Shown here piece after piece: positions 36,709 to 47,330 of a stretch of 64,000 nt of DNA; the first letter of the stretch is position 1, and every line of letters starts with the position of its first letter. The stretch is from Dehalobacter sp. DCA (GTDB taxonomy: Bacteria > Bacillota > Desulfitobacteriia > Desulfitobacteriales > Syntrophobotulaceae). The notes beneath the pieces are model-generated. The model was not told the origin of the DNA, made no database searches, and saw only the letters and a program-made list of their open reading frames with translations. The position numbers and the translations under genes are program-made. The DNA lies in NCBI RefSeq assembly GCF_000305775.1, contig NC_018866.1, positions 1,426,001 to 1,490,000 of the forward strand, in the 5' to 3' direction.

Positions 36709-37852
36709 AATTAGCCCACAAGCTTCCCTGGACATCGTCTACCAGAGATCCTGCCTCAAACCGGTTCCTACCGTTGGCTTTCGCTTTATACAGCTGGAGG
36801 TCAGCTTTTTTGATCAGTTCCTCGGCCGATTCTTCTTTAAGCTCGCTGATTCCTCCGCTTACTGTTATATGTATGCCTTCCCGAAAATCAGTTAGTGCTA
36901 TCTTATATCTCAGCCGTTCCGCCAGGAATAAAACCTCATCCGAGGCAGTATCAGGCAGGATAATGACGAATTCGTCCCCGCCATATCTGCCGATAATATC
37001 GGTACTCCGGCATGCCTGGCTCAATATTCCGGCAACACGGATGATGACATCGTCTCCGCATTGATGACCGAACCGGTCGTTGATGTCTTTAAAATCATCG
37101 ATATCCATCATAATGATAGACAGTGGATAATCAATCCGTTTGGCACGTTCAATCTCTTCCTTGAGTTTCAGAAAGAGATTTTCATGGTTATATAGGGATG
37201 TCATCGAATCGCGGACGGATAGGTCGGCCAATATTGTATTCTTGGTTTCAATTTCTTTCTTATAAATCAAGGACAATAATCTGATTCTGAACACCATCCT
37301 GCAAAAAATCCAGGCGCACAGGTTCATTATAAAGGCATTGATACGCAGAATCTCCACCGTATATGGATCGGGTTGATAGTATGGAATAACCCCGAAAAAG
37401 AAAAGGTAAATGGTAAAATACAAAATAAAACTTGTCAAAGGAGTTAAATAGATAAAAGCTGCTATGCCGAATACCGCAATAATATAGGGATTAATAGAAA
37501 CAAGTTCATTTTGCGGCAGAACACTAAGCGCGCAGCCAAAAACCAGTAAAATGATTAAATATCCAACTTCTGTACAATAGATGATTTCCTTTCTGTAAAC
37601 GTTGCATTTCCGGTATACTTGAATAAGAAGCGGAAGCATCAGCAAACTGATCGGAACAAAAATCAATATGCTGATTTCAACGTCTACGACCGCACGCGGG
37701 AAAAAAATCAGAAGCAAACTCTCACAAATGCTAAAAAATCCCGCGACAACAATTAGCTTTAAAAAATTATCTTTCCAAAGCTGCCGCGAAAATTCATCCT
37801 TGTTTTCTTTTGGAAGAACCATAAAGTATTTACGTAAACGTTCAAACCTCAT
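36698..37852 (-). CDS. membrane-bound GGDEF diguanylate cyclase
   Basis: A 384-residue protein. The N-terminal half (about 30-190) has five or six membrane helices with no recognised sensory domain. The C-terminal GGDEF domain (about 210-370) has G-G-D-E-F at 291-295 and an I-site R-S-T-D at 282-285, so it should be active and feedback-inhibited. It is convergent with the PAS-GAF-GGDEF gene. Both interrupt the pyr region between pyrE and pyrF. Confidence 0.9.
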   Translation of the reverse strand: MRFERLRKYFMVLPKENKDEFSRQLWKDNFLKLIVVAGFFSICESLLLIFFPRAVVDVEISILIFVPISLLMLPLLIQVYRKCNVYRKEIIYCTEVGYLIILLVFGCALSVLPQNELVSINPYIIAVFGIAAFIYLTPLTSFILYFTIYLFFFGVIPYYQPDPYTVEILRINAFIMNLCAWIFCRMVFRIRLLSLIYKKEIETKNTILADLSVRDSMTSLYNHENLFLKLKEEIERAKRIDYPLSIIMMDIDDFKDINDRFGHQCGDDVIIRVAGILSQACRSTDIIGRYGGDEFVIILPDTASDEVLFLAERLRYKIALTDFREGIHITVSGGISELKEESAEELIKKADLQLYKAKANGRNRFEAGSLVDDVQGSLWANFRG

Positions 37853-38013
37853 GAATTGCCTAACCTCATGAATTTTTTCATGCTGTCAAGTTATGCTGTC
37901 ATTTTTATGCTGTAAAATATAGCTTCAAACAATATAACAATATCATGTCAACTTATAACGTCACAACTATATAACGATAGCCAAATCCTGTCAATACAAA
38001 TACTGTTCCTATT

Positions 38014-38706
38014 TTAATCCCATAGGTGCTCTATGGCTTCCCTGGGATTCTCATTCAAGGTAATCGGTCTGCCGACTACCAGATAAGAGCTTCCGGCTTC
38101 CAGGGCCATGCGCGGGGTAAGAACCCGTACTTGGTCATTTTTTTCGCTCCAGGCCGGCCGGATCCCCGGTGTTACGAGAAGAAAATCTTCTCCGCATTCC
38201 TCCCGGAGAATTTTTGCTTCCTGCGCGGAAGAAACGACCCCGTTCAAATTTGCTTTCCTAGCGAGCATTGCCAGTTTCAGTACCTGCTCCTGCGTACTGC
38301 CCTGCACCCCGATCGATGTCAGGTCTTCCTGTCCCATACTTGTAAGGACGGTTACGCCGATGATGGTTTTGCCGGCCTTTTGGCCGACCTCGGCCGCTCT
38401 GGCCATCATTTCATATCCGCCGCTGCAGTGGACATTGATCATATCCACGCCGGAGGCGGTCAGCACCCTTAGGGTTTTTTCGACGGTGGTAGGAATATCA
38501 TGCAGCTTGAGATCGAGAAATATTTTAAATCCGAGCTCCTTGAACTGTTGAATCAGGCTTAAACCTGAAAGCGCATAAAGCTCGAGGCCGACCTTCAGCC
38601 AGCACCCGCTGCCGGCAAGCACCCGGGCAATGTCCAGGGCTTTTTCTTTCGTATTGACATCCAGGGCAACGATAACTTTTTCATTTAAACTTTGCAAAGT
38701 TTCCAT
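38014..38706 (-). CDS. pyrF: orotidine 5'-phosphate decarboxylase
   Basis: Converts OMP to UMP. V-A-L-D-V-N-T near residue 13 and the catalytic D-L-K-L-H-D-I-P-T-T block are visible. The start is taken at 38706 (AAAGGA eight bases upstream), giving 230 residues; the longer frame runs back into pyrD. It is the last gene of the pyrR-to-pyrF operon, four bases after pyrD. Confidence 0.95.
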   Translation of the reverse strand: METLQSLNEKVIVALDVNTKEKALDIARVLAGSGCWLKVGLELYALSGLSLIQQFKELGFKIFLDLKLHDIPTTVEKTLRVLTASGVDMINVHCSGGYEMMARAAEVGQKAGKTIIGVTVLTSMGQEDLTSIGVQGSTQEQVLKLAMLARKANLNGVVSSAQEAKILREECGEDFLLVTPGIRPAWSEKNDQVRVLTPRMALEAGSSYLVVGRPITLNENPREAIEHLWD

Positions 38707-38710
38707 TTTT

Positions 38711-39637
38711 TCATCCTTTCTGCGCATGGGCAAGTCCAACGGTTTCCCCGACCGACTGATAACCTCTCTGATTGCAATAGGCCTTAATTCCTTCCAAAAT
38801 CTCAACAGGCGCAAGCGGATTGCCAAAATTAGCTGTTCCGATGCTCACTGCCGAAGCACCTGCCAGCATGAACTCGATAGCATCCTGCCAGGTCAAAATT
38901 CCTCCCATGCCGATGACCGGCAGCTTTACAGTCTGATAGACCTGATAGACCATTCTGACGGCTACCGGCCGGACTGCGGGACCGGATAACCCCCCCATCG
39001 TGTTGGCCAACACCGGTTTCTGGGCATTGAGATCAATCTGCATGCCCAGAAGCGTATTAATCAAAGAAATGATATCCGCCCCGCCACTTTCCACAGCTTT
39101 AGCCATCGCTGTAATATCGGTCACATTCGGAGACAGCTTCGCAATCAACGGCAGATCCGTTTCCTTTCTGACGGCAGCGATGACTTCTTCCGCACTCTTG
39201 GGATCAGTTCCGAAAGCCATCCCGCCGTGTTTGATGTTCGGACAAGAGATGTTAACTTCCAGGGCTGCAATCCCGCAGCCGCGTTGGAAGGATGATGCCA
39301 TCAGAGCATAATCTTCCAGTGAGAAGCCCGAGATATTGACAATCACTGCTGTGTCCAGCAAGGCTAACTCCGGTAGATAGTTTTTTAAGAAAGCCTCCAG
39401 TCCGGGGTTTTCCAAGCCTACAGAATTCAGTAGGCCTGATGGAGTCTCCGCGAGCCTCGGTACAGGATTCCCAAGACGCGGAAGCGGTGTAATCCCTTTG
39501 ACTGTGATCCCACCGAGAACAGAGGGTTCATAAAACGGAGCATAGGTTTCACCGAAGCCATACGTGCCGGAGGCAGTGATGACAGGATTTTTAAGCTTTA
39601 ATCCTGCCAGATCAGTCTCAAGATTAAATGTCTGCAT
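38711..39637 (-). CDS. pyrD: dihydroorotate dehydrogenase class 1B, catalytic subunit
   Basis: An FMN enzyme of 308 residues that oxidises dihydroorotate. Key elements: A-S-G-T-Y-G-F-G-E near residue 25, N-I-S-C-P-N-I-K with the catalytic cysteine, K-L-S-P-N-V-T, and G-G-I-L-T-W near the FMN phosphate. The cysteine and the adjacent pyrK identify class 1B, which passes electrons to NAD+. The ATG at 39637 has AGGAGGTG upstream and overlaps pyrK by 14 bases. Confidence 0.96.
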   Translation of the reverse strand: MQTFNLETDLAGLKLKNPVITASGTYGFGETYAPFYEPSVLGGITVKGITPLPRLGNPVPRLAETPSGLLNSVGLENPGLEAFLKNYLPELALLDTAVIVNISGFSLEDYALMASSFQRGCGIAALEVNISCPNIKHGGMAFGTDPKSAEEVIAAVRKETDLPLIAKLSPNVTDITAMAKAVESGGADIISLINTLLGMQIDLNAQKPVLANTMGGLSGPAVRPVAVRMVYQVYQTVKLPVIGMGGILTWQDAIEFMLAGASAVSIGTANFGNPLAPVEILEGIKAYCNQRGYQSVGETVGLAHAQKG

Positions 39638-40451
39638 CCCAGACCACCTCCTGCCCATTCATTACTGGTCCCTCTTTGCAGACGCGTTTTCGTTTCAGTC
39701 CGCCGTTTTCGGCTCTGACAGTACAGACACAGCCCAAACATGCGCCTACCCCGCAGGCCATCCGCTCTTCCAAAGAAACCTCCAGCGGAACATCGCTGTT
39801 TAGGCAAATTCCTGCGACAGCCTTCAGCATACCGTTCGGACCACAGGCTGCAGCCTGCAGAAGCCCCTCGCGCAGCAATTCATGCGTGCTTCCGACAGCC
39901 AGATGCTTTTCCAGCAGTGTGGTGACCAGACCTTTCTCTCCAAAACTTCCGTCCAGCGTTGAAAGTTCAACATCCAAACCTTTTTGCAGCAGTAGATTCA
40001 AATCTGCACTGTCCAGAAAATCTTTGTTTTCTCCTCCCCAGAGGACTTTTATCTTTACTGGATATTTCTCCGCGGACTGGATTACAGAGAACAGCGGAAA
40101 CATCCCTATTCCGCCTGCAATCAGCAGAAGTTCCCCTTTCTCCGGGATTGAAAAGCCCGTCCCCAGCGGTCCCAGCACACTAAGCACTTGACCCGCCGGT
40201 ATCCTCGAGAGTAGTTCAGTTCCTTTCCCTTTGATTCTGTAGTAGATGGTCACTTCTCCACGTTCAGGGTCGATCCCGGCAATGCTAAGTGGTCTGCGCA
40301 GAAGCGGGTCACTCGTGTCCGTGACCTGGATATGCAGGAACTGGCCTGGTCGAGCTGTTTTTGCAGCTTCTCCGCTCAAAACAAGTTTGTACAAGCCTTG
40401 AGCGGGGTGTCCGATCCCTTCATTAATCACGACTTTTTCCTTGAGGTTCAT
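39624..40451 (-). CDS. pyrK: dihydroorotate dehydrogenase B electron-transfer subunit
   Basis: A ferredoxin-reductase-type protein of about 275 residues that carries FAD and a [2Fe-2S] cluster and links PyrD to NAD+. R-P-L-S-I-A-G near residue 65 is the FAD motif, [11 protein letters not shown] the NAD site, and [11 protein letters not shown] plus a later cysteine are the cluster ligands. The reading frame is open for another 114 codons upstream, through repeat copy 4 into carB, but the ATG at 40451 with GGGAG nine bases upstream fits the family. Confidence 0.94.
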   Translation of the reverse strand: MNLKEKVVINEGIGHPAQGLYKLVLSGEAAKTARPGQFLHIQVTDTSDPLLRRPLSIAGIDPERGEVTIYYRIKGKGTELLSRIPAGQVLSVLGPLGTGFSIPEKGELLLIAGGIGMFPLFSVIQSAEKYPVKIKVLWGGENKDFLDSADLNLLLQKGLDVELSTLDGSFGEKGLVTTLLEKHLAVGSTHELLREGLLQAAACGPNGMLKAVAGICLNSDVPLEVSLEERMACGVGACLGCVCTVRAENGGLKRKRVCKEGPVMNGQEVVWDADI

Positions 40452-40505
40452 GATGCTCAACTCCCTGTAGATCGATTCGTATATTACATTACAACAATGC
40501 TCGGT

Positions 40506-40614
40506 TAGTCTCCGTAACGGATCACCGCTTTCGGTCGTTGTGTCATCCCTGACACAAAATCCCGCGCTTCGCATCCGTGCTCCGCTTGGCGCTGGCCATC
40601 CATTACGGAGACTA
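40506..40614 (+). repeat. interspersed palindromic element, copy 4, inside the pyr operon
   Basis: Outer arms TAGTCTCCGTAACGGAT and ATCCATTACGGAGACTA; core CGCTTTCGG; inner hairpin TTGTGTCA/TGACACAA identical to copy 2; CGCGCTTCGCATCCGTGCTCCGC and GGCGCTGG. It fills most of the 196-bp gap between carB (stop at 40648) and pyrK (start at 40451). It is therefore transcribed within the operon mRNA and would form a long hairpin there. Confidence 0.87.
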
Positions 40615-40647
40615 GTCTGCAGCCAGTGAAAGGTATAGCTACTTAGA

Positions 40648-43600
40648 TTAGCCGAGCGGTATGATGCTCGGCGTATTGGCCTCCAGAACATGCAGCCAGG
40701 CTTCAGCCGTATCCATACTGGTAAAGCACGGTACGCCATGTTCGACGGCACTTCTACGGATCGCAAAACCGTCGCTGGCAATGATTCTGCCATGTGTGGT
40801 TGTATTTAAGACACACTGGACACGACCCTTGCGGATTTTCTCAGTGATATCGTCCGATCCGGAATGAAGTTTACCAACCGTGTCAACTTCAATACCGGAC
40901 TGGCGAATCGCCTTGGCCGTCCCTTCCGTGGCAATGATTCTAAAGCCAAGTTTGGCAAAACGTTTAACCAGCCGTATCCCGTCTTCTTTATCACGGTCAG
41001 CCAGGGTGGCAAGCAGCGTGCCGTAAACCGATATCTGCATGCCGGCGGCCATCAATGCTTTCTGGAGCGCTTTTTCATAATCATAATCAATCCCCATGAC
41101 TTCTCCGGTTGATTTCATTTCGGGACCCAGAGAAGGTTCAACGAGCAGCAGCTTGGAGAAAGAGAATACCGGCGCTTTTACCGCAACCTTCTCTCCAACC
41201 GGCCACAAACCGGATTTAATACCCATGCTTCCCAGCTTCTCTCCAAGAATAACCCGGGTGGCCAATTCCACAATCGGCACGCCGGTAATCTTGCTTAAGA
41301 AAGGAACCGTACGGCTGGAGCGGGGATTGACTTCCAAAACATAGACCTGATCTTTATAGATGACATACTGGATATTCAACAAGCCTTTTATCCGCAGGCT
41401 CCGGGCCAGCGAAACGGTTAAGTCCTCGATGATTTCCTTGACGTGGTCTGCAACCGTTTGCGGCGGATAGACCGCAATCGAATCGCCGGAATGAATACCG
41501 GCCCGTTCCAGATGTTCCATGATTCCGGGAATGCAGACGGTTTCCCCGTCGGAAATCGCATCGACTTCGACCTCTTTGCCGAGAAGATACTGGTCGATCC
41601 AGATGCTTTGTCCCGGAAAATCCGCCAAAGCCCTTGCAAATACGCCCTGGAGTTCCTGAGGCTCATAAACAATTTGCATAGCTCTTCCTCCAAGCACATA
41701 GGAAGGACGTACAATCAGCGGATAACCGATATCCTCTGCAAGCTTTTCAGCTTCTTCCATGCTGGAAACACATCCGCCGCGGGGCCGGCGAGCACCCAGC
41801 TGCTGCAGAACTTCATCAAAGATTCCTCTCTCTTCCGCTCTGTCCGTGTCTTCAACCGTCGTGCCAAGAACCCGGTAACCGCGTTCCGCCAGTCCTTTGC
41901 ATAACCCGATCGCAGTCTGTCCGCCAAATTGGACGACGATACCCTCAGGTTTTTCTTTCTCGAGGACTGCCGTGACATCCTCAATTGTGAGCGGTTCAAA
42001 GTAAAGCCTATCGGCCGTATCAAAGTCAGTAGACACTGTTTCCGGATTATTGTTGATAATGATACTCTCAATACCTGCCTTGCGCAGCGCCTTCACAGCA
42101 TGAACCGAGCAATAATCAAACTCGATGCCCTGACCGATCCTGATCGGCCCCGATCCCAGGACGACAACTTTCCGTCGATCTGTCGGCTGGACCTCATCCT
42201 CGACATCATAGCTCGAGTAAAAGTACGGGGTCGTCGCCTCAAACTCCCCGGCGCAGGTATCGACCATTTTAAAGACAGGCTTCAGGTTGTTTTGGATCCT
42301 GAAATCATAGACCTGCTGCTCTGTCGTATTCCAAAGTCTGGCAATCTGACGGTCGGAATAACCAAGCCGTTTTGCTTTCGCCAGAACTGTCAAATCCCAG
42401 ATCTGTTGCTTTATTTCTGCGGATGTCCTGACAATCCCTTCTATTTTCTTCAAAAAGTAAGGATTCCACTCATTTAACCGATTAATTTCGTCTACAGTCC
42501 ATCCCCTCCGGAAAGCTTCCGCGATCACGAAGAGCAGATTATCCTCCGGCAGGCTACATCTTTTCCGAAGAAGTTCATCGTCGATATACTCCATCTCTTC
42601 AAGCAGGATGCCGTAGGCTTTAGTTTCTAGGGAGCGTACTGCCTTTAAGAGGGCCGTCTCCAAATTACGGCCCAAACCCATAACCTCTCCGGTCGCCTTC
42701 ATTTGCGTACCAATCCTGCGGTCGGCATCGGAAAATTTATCGAAAGGCCAGCGCGGGATTTTCACGACCACATAGTCGATCGCAGGTTCAAAGCAGGCCG
42801 AAGTCTTCCCGGTTACTGCATTCGGCAGTTCAGCCAGCGTATAGCCAATCGCTATTTTGGCAGCTACCTTCGCAATCGGATAACCGGTCGCTTTGGAAGC
42901 CAGCGCGCTCGAACGGCTCAAACGCGGATTGACCTCAATGACACAGTATTCAAGTCTTTCCGGATGCAGCGCATATTGAACATTGCAGCCTCCCTCAATA
43001 CCGAGGGCCGCCACGATTTTCAGGGCCGAAGTCCGAAGTGTCTGAACTTCCTTATCCGTAAGCGTCTGACAGGGCGCCACGACGATGCTGTCACCGGTAT
43101 GGACGCCGACAGGATCTATATTTTCCATATGGCAAACCGTGATACTATTGCCGCAGCTGTCCCGCAGCACCTCATACTCAATTTCTTTCCAGCCGGCTAC
43201 ACTTTTTTCGATTAGAATCTGCCCAATCATACTGGCTTTGATTCCGCTGGCGGCAATCGTTGCCAGGGCATCCGCATCTTTGGCGATTCCGCCGCCGGTA
43301 CCGCCCAGCGTGAATGCCGGTCGAACAATCACCGGATAGCCGATTTCTTCAGCAAATTCCAGGGCCTCCTGCACATCAGAAACAATCGAACTTGCCGGGA
43401 TCGGTTCCCCGATTTCGTTCATCAAATTCCGGAAAAGCTCCCTGTCCTCCGCCTTGCTGATGCTCTCCAGCGGCGTTCCCAAAAGCGTAACACCACAGCG
43501 GTCCAGAATACCGGCTTTGGCTAGCTGGAAAGCCAGGTTCAGTCCAGTTTGGCCGCCCATAGTCGGAATGAGTCCGTCGGGTCTTTCCTTCTCAATAATT

Positions 43601-43824
43601 CTCTCCAAAAACTCCAGTGTCAGAGGCTCGATATATACTTTATCGGCAATTTCCTTATCCGTCATAATCGTAGCCGGATTGGAATTGACCAGAACAATTT
43701 CCACGCCTTCTTCCCTTAAAGCCCGACAGGCCTGCGTTCCAGCATAGTCAAATTCAGCCGCCTGTCCGATCACGATGGGTCCTGAACCAATCACCATGAC
43801 CTTCCGCCAATTTTGTTTCGGCAT
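40648..43824 (-). CDS. carB: carbamoyl-phosphate synthase large subunit
   Basis: A 1058-residue duplicated ATP-grasp enzyme that makes carbamoyl phosphate from bicarbonate, ammonia and two ATP. Both halves carry the G-S-G-P-I-x-I-G-Q nucleotide start (residues about 13 and 560), E-V-N-P-R-x-S-R-S-S near 300 and E-V-N-P-R-S-S-R-T near 840. The C-terminal allosteric MGS domain (about 930-1058) is present. It directly abuts carA. The N-terminus [10 protein letters not shown] is typical of Firmicutes. Confidence 0.97.
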   Translation of the reverse strand: MPKQNWRKVMVIGSGPIVIGQAAEFDYAGTQACRALREEGVEIVLVNSNPATIMTDKEIADKVYIEPLTLEFLERIIEKERPDGLIPTMGGQTGLNLAFQLAKAGILDRCGVTLLGTPLESISKAEDRELFRNLMNEIGEPIPASSIVSDVQEALEFAEEIGYPVIVRPAFTLGGTGGGIAKDADALATIAASGIKASMIGQILIEKSVAGWKEIEYEVLRDSCGNSITVCHMENIDPVGVHTGDSIVVAPCQTLTDKEVQTLRTSALKIVAALGIEGGCNVQYALHPERLEYCVIEVNPRLSRSSALASKATGYPIAKVAAKIAIGYTLAELPNAVTGKTSACFEPAIDYVVVKIPRWPFDKFSDADRRIGTQMKATGEVMGLGRNLETALLKAVRSLETKAYGILLEEMEYIDDELLRKRCSLPEDNLLFVIAEAFRRGWTVDEINRLNEWNPYFLKKIEGIVRTSAEIKQQIWDLTVLAKAKRLGYSDRQIARLWNTTEQQVYDFRIQNNLKPVFKMVDTCAGEFEATTPYFYSSYDVEDEVQPTDRRKVVVLGSGPIRIGQGIEFDYCSVHAVKALRKAGIESIIINNNPETVSTDFDTADRLYFEPLTIEDVTAVLEKEKPEGIVVQFGGQTAIGLCKGLAERGYRVLGTTVEDTDRAEERGIFDEVLQQLGARRPRGGCVSSMEEAEKLAEDIGYPLIVRPSYVLGGRAMQIVYEPQELQGVFARALADFPGQSIWIDQYLLGKEVEVDAISDGETVCIPGIMEHLERAGIHSGDSIAVYPPQTVADHVKEIIEDLTVSLARSLRIKGLLNIQYVIYKDQVYVLEVNPRSSRTVPFLSKITGVPIVELATRVILGEKLGSMGIKSGLWPVGEKVAVKAPVFSFSKLLLVEPSLGPEMKSTGEVMGIDYDYEKALQKALMAAGMQISVYGTLLATLADRDKEDGIRLVKRFAKLGFRIIATEGTAKAIRQSGIEVDTVGKLHSGSDDITEKIRKGRVQCVLNTTTHGRIIASDGFAIRRSAVEHGVPCFTSMDTAEAWLHVLEANTPSIIPLG

Positions 43825-44919
43825 TTACATTTCCCCCCAATTAGCGTTCAGCATCTCTGCAAAGCGGTCAAATATTTCATCATTTTCCTCAGGGCCCGGT
43901 GCAGCTTCAGGATGATATTGCACAGTTAAAACCGGATATTTTTCGTGCTTCAGGCCTTCAACCGTGCCATCATTCAAATTCGCATACATGATGTTAAACC
44001 CAGTTCCTCGAAGCGATTCTTCACTGACAGCATAACCATGGTTCTGAGAAGTCATGGTTACTTTGCCCGTTTCTTTGTTCTGAACAGGATGGTTCCCTCC
44101 GCGATGCCCAAACGGTAGCTTGTAGGTTGAAGCGCCCGCGGCTATTGCCATAATCTGATGACCCATACAAATTCCCATAATCGGTAATTCTGCAATCAGT
44201 TTCCCCATATTCTCGGCGATCTCCGGCAGACGGGATGGATCTCCAGGTCCATTGCTCAGCACAAGTCCCTGTGGCCTCAACTCCATTATTTTCTGAGAGG
44301 GAGTCCCTGCAGGGAAAACATGCAGCCGGTAACCTCTTTTTTGCAGGCAGCGCAAAATATTCTTTTTGGCGCCAAGATCAAGTACGGCCAACTCCGGACC
44401 GTTACCGGGAATGACATATTCTTCGTCAGATGTCGCCTGGTACACCCAATGTTTTTCAGGGTCAAAATCCTGCGGCGTGCTTTTCTGCCAGAACGCTGCG
44501 GCCTGTTCCAGTTTCTCGACCATTATGCCGGACATCGTCCCATTGTTCCGGATATAGCGGGTCAACGCCCGGGTATCGACGCCTTTTAAGCCAGGGATAT
44601 TCTGTTTCATACAGAAATCTTCCAGGCTTCCATCGGCATGCAGGCTGCCTTCGCCAGCCGAGAGCTCCCGCACGATGATACCCTTAAGCAGTACCTTGTC
44701 AGCTTCGCTCTCTTCATTATGCCAGCCGTAGTTCCCGATCTGCGGGTGCGTAAATGTCAGGATTTGTCCGGCATAGGACAAATCGGTGATCATCTCCTGA
44801 TATCCGCACATCGAAGTATTGAATACGACTTCCCCTTTGATCACGTGGTCTCGGCCAATCCAGGAACCAAATTTTTCTCCTTCAAAAGCTTTTCCGTCAC
44901 TTAAAACCAGCCAAGCCAT
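43825..44919 (-). CDS. carA: carbamoyl-phosphate synthase small subunit
   Basis: The glutaminase subunit, 364 residues. The N-terminal CPSase domain shows F-N-T-S-M-C-G-Y-Q-E. The class I amidotransferase domain has the nucleophile in G-I-C-M-G-H-Q and catalytic H/E in Q-Y-H-P-E-A. The start overlaps the pyrC stop by one base (TAATG), so translation is coupled. A single car pair beside the pyr genes probably also serves arginine synthesis; that is not visible here. Confidence 0.97.
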   Translation of the reverse strand: MAWLVLSDGKAFEGEKFGSWIGRDHVIKGEVVFNTSMCGYQEMITDLSYAGQILTFTHPQIGNYGWHNEESEADKVLLKGIIVRELSAGEGSLHADGSLEDFCMKQNIPGLKGVDTRALTRYIRNNGTMSGIMVEKLEQAAAFWQKSTPQDFDPEKHWVYQATSDEEYVIPGNGPELAVLDLGAKKNILRCLQKRGYRLHVFPAGTPSQKIMELRPQGLVLSNGPGDPSRLPEIAENMGKLIAELPIMGICMGHQIMAIAAGASTYKLPFGHRGGNHPVQNKETGKVTMTSQNHGYAVSEESLRGTGFNIMYANLNDGTVEGLKHEKYPVLTVQYHPEAAPGPEENDEIFDRFAEMLNANWGEM

Positions 44920-46256
44920 TATGCTTCCTCCTTATTATCTAAAAGCTTTCTTCCGGCCATTCGTATTTTTCCGCCGACAATGGTCATTACTGGGAATCCC
45001 TGCATCTCCTGTCCCAGGAAAGGGGTATTCTGCGACTTTGTCTCCATTGTCTCCGCAGAAATCATTTCCCGGTATTCCGGGTCAAACAGGACCAAGTCGG
45101 CCTGGCTCCCGGGTTGAAGTGTTCCACTCGGCAGGCCGAAACGGCGAGCCGGGTTCGCCGACCATAAAGCGATGACCTGATCCGGGGTTATTTTTCCTTT
45201 TAACACGAGGTTCTGCCAGACTGCGGCTAGGACTGTTTCCAGCGCGTTGATCCCAAACGGTGCTTCGGCAAAAGGCCGAGTCTTTTCTTCCCAGGTATGC
45301 GGGGCATGGTCTGTCGCCAGCATATCGATCGTCCCGTCCAGCAAGCCTTCCAACAGCGCAATCTGGTCTTCTGCAGAAGGAAGCGGTGGATTGACTTTAT
45401 AAGAGGCATTGGTCAGGCTAACATCCTGATCCATAAAGATCAGATGGTGCGGATTCACTTCGGCCGTTACATCCACACCCATTTTTTTTGCTTCTCTGAT
45501 AATCTGCACACTTTCTTTGGTCGATACATGCGCAATATGGAGTTTCCCTCCTGTTTCAGCCGCCAGCAGCACATCCCTGGCCACCATTACGCTCTCGGCG
45601 CTGGCCGGAATTCCTCTTAAGCCGAGTCTCGCACTCATTTCACCTTTGCGCATCACACCGTGTCCGGCCAGGCTGTCATCTTCACAATGGCTGATGATCG
45701 GGCAGCCGGTTAGCTTGGCGTATTCCAGTGCCAGACGCATCATCTCAGCATTCTGGATTCCTTTACCGTCATCGGAAAACGCAACTGCTCCGCCGTCGAG
45801 GATATCCATCATCTCGACCAGCTCTTTGCCAAGAAAACCTTTCGTTACCGCCGCGATCGGATAGACTCTGGCCATAGCGGCGCGTTCTCCCTGCAGCCGC
45901 ACAAATTCCGTTAGCGCACGGTTGTCAACAATCGGCGTTGTATTGGCCATGGCGAGTATCGAGGTAAATCCTCCTTTTATCGCAGCTCTGGAACCGCTGC
46001 GGATATCTTCCTTCTCCTCTTGACCGGGTTCGCGGAGATGCACGTGCACATCAATTAGACCGGGGAACAAATATTTTCCTTCCCCCTCAACCTGCAGCAC
46101 ATCGTCAAGCCGCTGGGCTTCCAGCGCTTCCAGAACGTCTGCAGGCTGCAGGTTCCCGGCTGATTTCACGATAACGCCATCTTTAACCAAGACATCATTG
46201 ATCCCGGACAATCCTTGGGCCGGGTCAACCACATACGCATTCTTAATCCACAACAC
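44919..46256 (-). CDS. pyrC: dihydroorotase
   Basis: A class I dihydroorotase of 445 residues that cyclises carbamoyl aspartate. The metal site D-V-H-V-H-L-R-E-P-G has H71 and H73; further ligands lie in H-C-E-D, H-V-S-T and A-T-D-H-A-P-H-T. The type is the Firmicutes PyrC, longer than E. coli's. It overlaps the pyrB end by 14 bases. Confidence 0.96.
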   Translation of the reverse strand: MLWIKNAYVVDPAQGLSGINDVLVKDGVIVKSAGNLQPADVLEALEAQRLDDVLQVEGEGKYLFPGLIDVHVHLREPGQEEKEDIRSGSRAAIKGGFTSILAMANTTPIVDNRALTEFVRLQGERAAMARVYPIAAVTKGFLGKELVEMMDILDGGAVAFSDDGKGIQNAEMMRLALEYAKLTGCPIISHCEDDSLAGHGVMRKGEMSARLGLRGIPASAESVMVARDVLLAAETGGKLHIAHVSTKESVQIIREAKKMGVDVTAEVNPHHLIFMDQDVSLTNASYKVNPPLPSAEDQIALLEGLLDGTIDMLATDHAPHTWEEKTRPFAEAPFGINALETVLAAVWQNLVLKGKITPDQVIALWSANPARRFGLPSGTLQPGSQADLVLFDPEYREMISAETMETKSQNTPFLGQEMQGFPVMTIVGGKIRMAGRKLLDNKEEA

Positions 46257-47178
46257 TGCCTGTCCCTCCTATCAGCAAGTAAATCAAAGCCATCCGAACG
46301 GCAACGCCGTTGGTGACCTGCTCTTCAATCACAGACTGCACACTGTCAGCCAAATCACTCGTAATCTCGACGCCTCTGTTCATCGGACCGGGGTGCATGA
46401 TAATGGTATCTTTGCCGGTTTGTTTTAACTTTTCCTGGCTAAGACCATATAACCTGCTGTATTCCCGGATTGACGGAAAGAGGCCGCTTTGCTGCCTTTC
46501 CAACTGAAGACGGAGAGCCATCACCGCATCGGCCCCGGGCAGTTCTTTATCCAAATCGTAAGAGGTTTTCACACCAAGGTAATTCATTTCCGATGGCAGC
46601 AGTGTCGGCGGGCCAACCAAAACGACTTCGGCACCAAGTTTTTTCAGTCCGAGGACATTGCTCCGCACAACTCTAGAGTGCAGCGCATCGCCGACAATCA
46701 CAATTTTCTTGCCTTGAAGTTCGCCCAGTCTTTCCTGCATCGTAAAAAAGTCCAGTAAGGCCTGAGTCGGATGGGCATGCTGGCCATCACCACCATTGAT
46801 CACGCCGGCTGAAAGCTCATCGGCGAGGAACTCTGCCGCCCCTGAGCTGCCATGCCTGATGACTACCAAATCAACTTTCATGGCCTGAAGCGTCTTCGCT
46901 GTATCCAGAAGGGTTTCTCCCTTACTTACACTGCTTTGGGCAACTGCAATATTTGACGTATCTGCTCCAAGGATTTTGGCCGCAGTCTCGAAGGAAGTCC
47001 TGGTCCGGGTGCTGTTTTCATAAAAAAGCATGACCACAGATTTCCCTCTCAGTGTCGGTAATTTCTTATTGGGTCTTGCCAGAATCTCTTTCATCGGAGC
47101 CGCGGTCTTCAAAATATGTTTAATTTCTTCCGCTGTCAGTTTGTCCAGATCAAGCAGGTCCTTGTGCTTCCAGTTCAT
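46243..47178 (-). CDS. pyrB: aspartate carbamoyltransferase, catalytic subunit
   Basis: Joins carbamoyl phosphate and aspartate. F-Y-E-N-S-T-R-T-R-T-S-F-E is the carbamoyl-phosphate site, H-P-T-Q-A-L-L-D-F the next, and H-P-G-P-M-N-R-G-V-E the C-terminal one. At 311 residues it is normal and unregulated in the Bacillus manner, since no pyrI is seen. The ATG at 47178 has GGAGG eight bases upstream. It is preceded by repeat copy 5 and the second PyrR attenuator. Confidence 0.96.
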   Translation of the reverse strand: MNWKHKDLLDLDKLTAEEIKHILKTAAPMKEILARPNKKLPTLRGKSVVMLFYENSTRTRTSFETAAKILGADTSNIAVAQSSVSKGETLLDTAKTLQAMKVDLVVIRHGSSGAAEFLADELSAGVINGGDGQHAHPTQALLDFFTMQERLGELQGKKIVIVGDALHSRVVRSNVLGLKKLGAEVVLVGPPTLLPSEMNYLGVKTSYDLDKELPGADAVMALRLQLERQQSGLFPSIREYSRLYGLSQEKLKQTGKDTIIMHPGPMNRGVEITSDLADSVQSVIEEQVTNGVAVRMALIYLLIGGTGSVVD

Positions 47179-47330
47179 GCGTACGCCTCCCATCAATCAT
47201 TTCTTCATGCCTGAATTTACTTCTCAATCCATTCCAACCCCAAATTTCTTTCCATGCTTTTTAAGTTCGTTTTATCAGAGAATTTGGTTTGATTGTATAA
47301 AATATATTCGGAATCTTTGACCCGAGATTT

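Noticed and set aside
39624-40793. A longer pyrK reading frame running through repeat copy 4 into carB
   Set aside because: The extra 114 codons encode low-quality sequence from the repeat and the opposite phase of carB; the ATG at 40451 has a ribosome binding site and gives the family length.
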